A stretch of DNA of 10,870 bases, from positions 1-10,870 of the forward strand of contig JALTXS010000155.1 in NCBI GenBank assembly GCA_027048265.1, written 5' to 3'. Of the stretch, positions 6,296 to 10,870 are shown one piece after another (position 1 is the stretch's first letter; the number at the start of each line of letters is the position of its first letter). Both the position numbers and the translations under genes were made by a program. The notes beneath the pieces were generated by a model. That model had not been told where the DNA came from. It saw only the letters and a program-made list of their open reading frames with translations, and made no database searches. Origin of the DNA: Desulfurococcales archaeon (GTDB lineage: Archaea > Thermoproteota > Thermoprotei_A > Sulfolobales > Fervidicoccaceae).

Positions 6296-7421
6296 GTAGA
6301 CCACCTACGAGGGCGTGCCTGTCCCTGCTTGTTATCATGTAGGGTGGGAGGAACCTGACCACAGTGGCCCCGGCCTTGAGTGCCAGCACTCCTCTGGTCT
6401 GTAGACACCTTATAGCCTTGCCTGGGGGGAAGCGGAGTTCCACGCCCACCATGTACCCTGCGAGCCTGGTGCCCCTCACGGGCCTGGTGGCGGCGACCCT
6501 GTCCTTTAGGAGGTCTCCCAGCTCACGGGAGCCCTCCCGTACCCTTTGTGGTACATGGTCTTCTGAGAAGACCCTGAGGGCCCCTAGGACCGCGGCTTGG
6601 GCTAGGGGGCTTGCTGCGAACGTTGAGCCGTGCCTGCCTCCCTTGAGGCTCTCTGCCACCTCGGGTCGCGTGAAGACTAGGGAAACGGGGAATCCGCCGC
6701 CCACCGACTTGCCAGCTAGGAGTATGTCGGGCTCTATGCCCGAGGGCTCGTGGGCCCAGGTGTGGCCCGTGCGGCCGAAGCCCGCCTGTATCTCGTCCAT
6801 GACAAGAAGCGCACCAGCCTCCCGGGTCAGCTTTCTCAGGCTCTGGAGGAACTCGGGCTTAGCGGGGACTATACCTCCCTCCCCCTGCACGGGCTCGACG
6901 ACCACGGCGGCAACGCTGTCATCTATTACCTTCTCCAGCTCCTGCTGGGGGGCATTGTATTCTGTGAAAACCACCTCCCCCATGAGGGGGAAGCCCTTGC
7001 GGTACTTGGGGTTCCAGGTGAGGCTAAGGGCCCCGTGGGTCCTGCCATGGAAGCTGTTCTTGAAGGCCACGATGCGGATTCTTCCCGTGTAGGCCCAGGC
7101 TAGCTTGAGCGCCGCCTCCACGGCCTCGGCCCCACTGTTCTGGAAGAACACTGAACCAAGCCCCCTGGGGGCTATCTGGGAGAGCCTCTCCGAGAGCTCC
7201 TCCTCCAGCTCGCTTGTGAACGCGGGGGTGAGTGTCATTATCTTGCGAGCTTGGCTGCAGAGGGCCTCCACTATCCTTGGGTTAGAGTGTCCCAGAAACG
7301 CCACTCCGTGCCCCGTGTGGGCGTCAAGGTAGCGGTTGCCCTTGTCGTCCCACACGTACTGCATCTCGCCCCGTACTATCCTCAGCCCCCTGTGCTCTTG
7401 GAAGCGCACGAGCTCCACCAT
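6264..7421 (-). CDS. lysJ: LysW-aminoadipate semialdehyde/acetylornithine-type aminotransferase
   Basis: LysJ is a PLP-dependent class III aminotransferase that converts the LysW-bound semialdehyde to LysW-lysine, usually with glutamate as amino donor. Counted from ATG 7421 the protein has 385 residues. The PLP-binding pattern is complete: NSGAEAVEAALKLA from 95, FHGRTHGALS at 124-133, EPVQGEGG at 176-183, MDEIQAGFGRTG with D209, the Schiff-base lysine K238 in LLAGKSVGGGFP, and GSTFAASPLA from about 265. ATG 7421 is preferred because GAGGGTG lies 6 nt upstream; the in-frame GTG at 7430 is part of that site. The gene lies about 106 nt after lysX and overlaps lysK. In related archaea the same enzyme also serves arginine synthesis, so dual use is possible. 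Confidence 0.9.
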   Translation of the reverse strand: MVELVRFQEHRGLRIVRGEMQYVWDDKGNRYLDAHTGHGVAFLGHSNPRIVEALCSQARKIMTLTPAFTSELEEELSERLSQIAPRGLGSVFFQNSGAEAVEAALKLAWAYTGRIRIVAFKNSFHGRTHGALSLTWNPKYRKGFPLMGEVVFTEYNAPQQELEKVIDDSVAAVVVEPVQGEGGIVPAKPEFLQSLRKLTREAGALLVMDEIQAGFGRTGHTWAHEPSGIEPDILLAGKSVGGGFPVSLVFTRPEVAESLKGGRHGSTFAASPLAQAAVLGALRVFSEDHVPQRVREGSRELGDLLKDRVAATRPVRGTRLAGYMVGVELRFPPGKAIRCLQTRGVLALKAGATVVRFLPPYMITSRDRHALVGGLRECLCGEYGC

Positions 7422-7452
7422 GTCCAACACCCTCGCATGGCATGGACTGTGG

Positions 7453-7461
7453 ATAAGATGT
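7453..7461 (-). promoter_or_regulatory. Possible internal promoter ahead of lysJ
   Basis: In the roughly 106-nt gap between lysX and lysJ the minus strand reads TCTTATCC about 30 nt before the lysJ ATG. It could act as a TATA-like element giving a short leader. A single lysX-lysJ-lysK transcript is equally possible. Confidence 0.2.
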
Positions 7462-7527
7462 AACGTAGGGGAATAACAGTGTTTCCCAAAGAAGGCTGGG
7501 GCCCTACGATGGGGTAGAAGGTGTGGG

Positions 7528-8373
7528 TCAGCGCTTGTAAAGGCTCACAAGGTAGTCGAGGAGGAGGCTGGAGAGGTCGACTCCGGTGACCCTTATCGTG
7601 TTCTTGTACTCGGGGACCCCGTTTACCTCGAGCACCATGTAGCCCCTCTCAGGGTCCTCCACAATGTCCACGCCCCCGAACTCGACACCCACCGCCCTGC
7701 AGGCCCTCAGGGTTATCTCCTCGAGCTCGGGGGTTATGGGGGCGGGCTCGGCTTTTCCTCCTCGGGCAGTGTTGGTTATCCAGTGGGGGCTCACACGGTA
7801 GATGGCCGCGGGCACATTGTCCCCCAGGCAGAAGCTCCGGATGTCACGTCCTGGTTTCTTCACATACTCTTGCACATAGGCTATCTTGTAGTGATCCCCC
7901 AGGTAGGTCCTGTGCTCTGCTATAGACCTTACCTCCTCCTCATCCCTCCCTAGTGACACTAGGCGGCCCCAGCTTCCCTTGAGAGGCTTGATGACCACGG
8001 GGAACCCGAGCTCCCTAGCCGCGTCCACTGTTGTGTGGGGCTCGAAGGATATTATGGTGCGTGGAGTGGGGATTCCGTTCCTTATGAGGAGGGACTGGGT
8101 CCAGAGCTTGTCCTCTGACACCATTAGGGCGTGGCTGTTGTTAACCACCCGGAGGCCCCCGGACTCCAGGACTAGGGTGGATGCCATGGCCTTGTTGAAG
8201 GACACGCACCTCTGGAGGGCCACCATGTCGGGTGAGAACCCGTTGCGACCCACGTGGAGGGGCTTGGAGTTTATGTGGAGGAGCCTCAGGCCCAAGCCCC
8301 TTTCCCGTGCCTTCGCTATAATGTCCTTTTCCTCCCACCGGAGTATGTCATAGACCAGCATCAGGCTGACCAT
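7528..8373 (-). CDS. lysX: Alpha-aminoadipate-LysW ligase (ATP-grasp, RimK family)
   Basis: LysX uses ATP to join the amino group of alpha-aminoadipate to the C-terminal glutamate of LysW, the first carrier-bound step of archaeal lysine synthesis. The 281-residue protein has an N-terminal domain (1-85) and an ATP-grasp fold (about 86-280). Visible residues include K89, K129, the GSWG loop 133-136, QEYV hinge 168-171, TNTARGG 200-206, and the metal-binding EVNGVPEYK 249-257. Right after it come N258-T259, matching the N-[TS] motif associated with aminoadipate specificity; glutamate-specific ArgX has GF there. That motif is recalled knowledge. ATG 8373 has AGGGTG 8 nt upstream. lysJ and lysK follow. 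lysW, lysY, lysZ and lysM are not in this window and presumably lie elsewhere. Confidence 0.9.
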   Translation of the reverse strand: MVSLMLVYDILRWEEKDIIAKARERGLGLRLLHINSKPLHVGRNGFSPDMVALQRCVSFNKAMASTLVLESGGLRVVNNSHALMVSEDKLWTQSLLIRNGIPTPRTIISFEPHTTVDAARELGFPVVIKPLKGSWGRLVSLGRDEEEVRSIAEHRTYLGDHYKIAYVQEYVKKPGRDIRSFCLGDNVPAAIYRVSPHWITNTARGGKAEPAPITPELEEITLRACRAVGVEFGGVDIVEDPERGYMVLEVNGVPEYKNTIRVTGVDLSSLLLDYLVSLYKR

Positions 8374-8407
8374 GTCTAGAACACCCTGGGGGGGTCCTCC
8401 GGTACTG

Positions 8408-8420
8408 GTGTTAATTCAAG
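8408..8420 (-). promoter_or_regulatory. Candidate lysX promoter
   Basis: Minus-strand CCTTGAATTAACACC contains an A/T-rich TATA-like core about 40 nt before the lysX ATG. It would start transcription near 8388 and leave a short leader with the GGGTG site. It is the best-placed candidate, but not a strong consensus. Confidence 0.35.
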
Positions 8421-8438
8421 GGGTCAATTGGTTGATAA

Positions 8439-8452
8439 TGTTGAGCTCAACA
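8439..8452. promoter_or_regulatory. Perfect 14-bp palindrome upstream of lysX; candidate Lrp/LysM-type operator
   Basis: TGTTGAGCTCAACA is an exact palindrome placed about 20-30 bp upstream of the lysX TATA-like box, in A/T-rich surroundings. In Sulfolobus the Lrp-family protein LysM binds just upstream of the promoter of the lys operon and responds to lysine. The position here fits an upstream activator site. Assigning it to LysM is inference. Confidence 0.5.
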
Positions 8453-8595
8453 AAGTTAACGAAATCCCAGGAAAGTGTAACAATGTAAATGCTCGTTACT
8501 GGGGAAACTTTATAGAGTAAACACACAAGGACTCCTCACGCCATCATGGGTGTGTGGGTGAGCGGTATGGGGCCCAGTGTAGGTGGGCTGGCCGA

Positions 8596-9210
8596 CTATC
8601 TCCTCTCCTTATAGTAGACTCCCAGGCCCATCTCGGTGGGTATGAGGGTGCCCCTCCACCCCAGCTTCGTGAGGAAAGCGTTGACCTCCTCCCCGATCTC
8701 CTCGAAGGGATAGAGCATGTTGTGGACCATTATTAGCGTGGGCCTCCTGGTCTTCTGGACCGCCTTCTCGAGGAAGGGAATGTACTTGGTCTTCTCAATG
8801 TCGAGGAAAACAATGTTGACCTCAAGCATGCCCGCCCTCTCCACGAAGCTCAGGGCCTCCTCGTTGACCGGCTCTATAAGGGCCCCAGTCTGCTCCCTGA
8901 GCTTGGACAGGGTGTCCCTCAGCACCTGGAACCTCTCAGGCCTATGCTCGAGGGCATACCCCTTGGGAACGTGGCCGGCATCCGCAAGGGCCTTAGCCAT
9001 CCAAAGTGTGCTGTAGCCCACTCCCGCCCCCGCGTCGAGTATGGAGGGGCTCTCCTCCTGAAGGGCGAACATGTAGATGAGGCTATAGATAACAATAGCG
9101 TCATCATAGGGGATCATGGGTATGCCCAGGTCCACGCCCAGGTCGTATACTTGGTCGATGAGCTTCTTCAACCCCCTGAAATGGGGTGGTGCCCCGCCTG
9201 GTAGAACCAA
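8596..9210 (-). CDS. Class I SAM-dependent O-methyltransferase-like protein
   Basis: This 204-residue cytoplasmic protein has a Rossmann-type methyltransferase fold. SILDAGAGVGYST (56-68) is the SAM-binding loop, ALEHRPER (86-93) carries the acidic residue E88 that holds the ribose, and FLDIEKTKY (135-143) resembles the metal and substrate motif of catechol-type O-methyltransferases. VHNMLYP (162-168) aligns with their DN pair, with His163 replacing Asp while Asn164 is kept. Metal dependence is therefore uncertain, and the substrate cannot be predicted. The start is TTG: GGGGTG lies 5 nt upstream and no ATG or GTG occurs further upstream in frame before a stop. It stands alone, 222 nt upstream of lysX on the same strand, and no partner gene indicates its pathway. 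Confidence 0.75.
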   Translation of the reverse strand: MVLPGGAPPHFRGLKKLIDQVYDLGVDLGIPMIPYDDAIVIYSLIYMFALQEESPSILDAGAGVGYSTLWMAKALADAGHVPKGYALEHRPERFQVLRDTLSKLREQTGALIEPVNEEALSFVERAGMLEVNIVFLDIEKTKYIPFLEKAVQKTRRPTLIMVHNMLYPFEEIGEEVNAFLTKLGWRGTLIPTEMGLGVYYKERR

Positions 9211-9254
9211 TGTAACACCCCGGGAGGCTGGGAGAACACGAGCGGGTTTCTGGT

Positions 9255-9268
9255 CGAGTAATATGGTG
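9255..9268 (-). promoter_or_regulatory. Candidate promoter of the methyltransferase gene
   Basis: Minus-strand CACCATATTACTC contains a TATA-like core about 50 nt before the TTG start, predicting transcription from about 9235. It supports separate transcription from the permease gene upstream. Confidence 0.3.
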
Positions 9269-9354
9269 TTCTGGGGTGTTAACGTTTTCCCCGAGGTACT
9301 TCATCCATATCAGGTGACCTGGACCCTGTGAGGGATAATGTGGAGGGGTTAAGG

Positions 9355-9363
9355 GGAAAAAGA
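9355..9363 (-). terminator. T-run terminator after the permease gene
   Basis: The minus strand reads CTCTTTTTCCCC about 40 nt after the permease stop codon. A pyrimidine run with five T is a typical archaeal intrinsic termination signal. No hairpin accompanies it. Confidence 0.35.
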
Positions 9364-9401
9364 GTTGTCCTAGGGCCGCTTTTTGCTCATATATTGCGTT
9401 G

Positions 9402-10802
9402 TCAGGAGGTGGGGTAGGGGTAGAAGACGAAGAGCAGCAGGCTTAGCACAAGCAGGATCCATGCTATTGGATGCACCTCCCTCAGCCTTCCCAGCACCAG
9501 TGCTGTCAGGGGGTAGGCTATGAGGCTCGCGGCTATGCCTATTGCTATGTTGAAGGTGAATATCATGAACATTATCGTGGCGGCGGCGGGGATGTAGTGG
9601 AGGGGGTCGTTGAAGTCTATCCTGCCCAGCACGGTCATCATGAGTATCCCAACCGCTATGAGGGCGGGCGCCGAGGCAAGCTGTAGGAAGCCCGGGTTCA
9701 TGCCCCCGATAACACCGGCAAGCGGAATGCTTGCTAGGAAGAGAAGGCCCGTAACTATGCTGGTCTTGCCAGTCTTGCCCCCCGCCTCAATGCCCGCGGC
9801 GCTCTCTATGAACGTCCCCGACGTACTGACGCCGAACAGTGGCGCCAGGGTGCTCGCCAGGGCGTCCACGCGGAAGACTCTCTCCAGCTCCTCCCTGCTT
9901 ATACTGCGCCCGATCTTCTGGGAGAGCCCCACGACCGTACCCATGGTGTCGAACATGTCCACGAGGAAGAGCACAAGTATTATCGGGATGAGCACCGGGT
10001 TCTTAAGAGCCCCTAACACATCAAGCTTAAGGAACACATCACCAGGGTTAGGGAACCCCTGCAGAGCCTCTCCTCCCCTGACGGGTACGCCCGCGGCCGC
10101 GAGCATCACTGCGGTCACCAGTATGCCTATGAGTATTCCCGCCTTGAATCCCCTTACAAGGAGTCCCAGTGTCACCATTGTGCCTATTATGATGACGATC
10201 GCCTGAGCCCTTGTAAGATCCCCTACCTTGACTGGCGCTCCGGGTACGTTGGGTAGGCTCAGGCCGGCTGCGGCGAAGCCCACGAACATGAGGAATAATC
10301 CAATGCCAACCGCCCACGCCGAGGACACGTAGTCGGGAACTGCCTTTGCCAGCACCTGTCTGAGCCCCAGGAGGGTCACTATTAGGAATATTAGGCCTCC
10401 CCAGAACACGGTGCCGAGCGCAACCTGCCATGTGACCCCCATTCCAAGCACCAGGACGAATGTGAAGAAGACGTTCTCACCCATGTACGGCGCCATCGCG
10501 AACGGCAGGCGGGCGTAGAGTCCCGTCAAGAGCGTCGCCAGCCCCGCTATCAGCGCGGTGGATACCACGAGGGGGCCTAGGGGCATCCCCGCGTTGGACA
10601 AGATCACTGGGTTTACTATGAGGATGTACGCCATGGCCATGAAGGTGGTTATCCCGGCTATGACCTCGGTCCTGGAGTCAGGATTCTCGGAACCCAACCC
10701 ATACACCCCATCTTTAAAGTCCATGGGATGGAGGTGTATCGGGTCATCTGTAGGGCTAATAACGGTATACTGGCTAGAAGAAGTGATACCCGGGGACTCC
10801 AT
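9402..10802 (-). CDS. NCS2-family purine permease (AzgA type)
   Basis: This 466-residue polytopic membrane protein, with about 12-14 helices from residue 45 to the end, is probably a proton symporter for adenine, guanine or hypoxanthine. AzgA-type signatures are in order: RTEVIAGITTFMAMAYI (44-60), APYMGENVFFTF (104-115) with N110, FLVDMFDTMGTVVG (279-292) with D282 and D285, and GTFIESAAGIEAGGKTGKT (329-347) with E333. These match residues needed for purine binding in fungal AzgA. The usual GLN is GEN here, so a Glu (109) replaces a Leu beside the substrate site. The first 26 residues are a hydrophilic extension absent from most relatives, and ATG 10724 (MDFKDG) is an alternative start. Neither start has a clear ribosome binding site. 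Substrate among the purines is undecided. Confidence 0.9.
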   Translation of the reverse strand: MESPGITSSSQYTVISPTDDPIHLHPMDFKDGVYGLGSENPDSRTEVIAGITTFMAMAYILIVNPVILSNAGMPLGPLVVSTALIAGLATLLTGLYARLPFAMAPYMGENVFFTFVLVLGMGVTWQVALGTVFWGGLIFLIVTLLGLRQVLAKAVPDYVSSAWAVGIGLFLMFVGFAAAGLSLPNVPGAPVKVGDLTRAQAIVIIIGTMVTLGLLVRGFKAGILIGILVTAVMLAAAGVPVRGGEALQGFPNPGDVFLKLDVLGALKNPVLIPIILVLFLVDMFDTMGTVVGLSQKIGRSISREELERVFRVDALASTLAPLFGVSTSGTFIESAAGIEAGGKTGKTSIVTGLLFLASIPLAGVIGGMNPGFLQLASAPALIAVGILMMTVLGRIDFNDPLHYIPAAATIMFMIFTFNIAIGIAASLIAYPLTALVLGRLREVHPIAWILLVLSLLLFVFYPYPTS

Positions 10803-10859
10803 TGTTATAATAACGAAGAATACTTGCCGCCTTCACAACTCAGCAGAGCTGGATGAACA

Positions 10860-10867
10860 TTATAAAT
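10860..10867 (-). promoter_or_regulatory. TATA box of the purine permease gene
   Basis: Minus-strand TTTATAAT at the right edge predicts transcription starting near 10835, giving a leader of about 33 nt before ATG 10802. Any upstream factor sites would lie beyond the window. A second A/T-rich stretch at 10804-10812 could drive a transcript that starts near 10782 and would favour ATG 10724. Confidence 0.5.
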
Positions 10868-10870
10868 CAG

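Noticed and set aside
6364..7092. A 242-codon open frame on the plus strand
   Set aside because: It lies entirely antisense to lysJ, which has a complete set of PLP motifs. The plus-strand product is rich in Ser, Pro, Arg and Thr, as expected from the reverse of GC-rich coding DNA, and has no recognisable domain.
8374..8595. Search for a lysW gene upstream of lysX
   Set aside because: No frame with paired Cys-x-x-Cys motifs and an acidic C-terminus was found on either strand in this spacer.
8546..8614. A 22-codon plus-strand frame behind a TATA-like TTTATAG (8508-8516)
   Set aside because: It overlaps the end of the methyltransferase gene, encodes a low-complexity Gly/Ser/Val peptide and lacks a ribosome binding site. 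The A/T box alone is too weak to support a gene.
9610..10206. A 198-codon open frame on the plus strand
   Set aside because: It is antisense to the purine permease. Its Ser/Pro/Met-rich composition mirrors the complementary hydrophobic codons, and no ribosome binding site or homologous motif is seen.

Overview
The window looks like a chromosomal segment from an oxygen-respiring, GC-rich hyperthermophilic crenarchaeon (Thermoproteota), with Aeropyrum-like organisms the closest type I can suggest. The grounds are archaeal TATA/BRE-like promoter boxes, GGTG-type ribosome binding sites with many GTG/TTG starts, Arg codons dominated by AGG/AGA, a fused haem-copper oxidase subunit I+III, a PhoU-like protein with an archaeal AbrB-type N-terminus, and the archaeal carrier-protein lysine pathway. 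The species call is inference.

Layout. (1) 1-152, minus: the 5' end of an unidentified gene for an N-terminally membrane-anchored protein. (2) 236-3816, minus: a terminal oxidase operon in the order coxB (subunit II with CuA), coxAC (subunits I and III fused), a COX4-like subunit, and a 30-residue single-helix membrane protein. (3) 3817-4159: an AT-richer divergent control region. It holds a strong plus-strand TATA box with a perfect 12-bp palindrome over the predicted start of transcription. (4) 4160-5176, plus: an AbrB/PhoU-domain regulator, ending at a hairpin plus T-run that lies inside the 3' end of the convergent lysK. (5) 5195-8373, minus: lysX-lysJ-lysK, the alpha-aminoadipate/LysW lysine pathway. 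A perfect 14-bp palindrome lies upstream of the likely lysX promoter. lysW, lysZ, lysY and lysM are not in the window. (6) 8596-9210, minus: a class I O-methyltransferase-like protein. (7) 9402-10802, minus: an AzgA-type purine permease of the NCS2 family, with its promoter at the right edge.

The genes fall into three unrelated jobs: aerobic respiration, lysine biosynthesis and nucleobase uptake. The phosphate-regulator-like gene sits divergent from the oxidase and might influence it, but nothing in the sequence proves this. No RNA genes, mobile elements or CRISPR arrays were seen.

The most unusual point is in the oxidase. The D-pathway and active-site residues of an A1-type enzyme are all present. 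Both canonical K-pathway residues, the Lys in subunit I and the Glu in subunit II, are replaced, and the electron-entry Trp of the CuA subunit is Phe. A His-rich linker joins subunits I and III.
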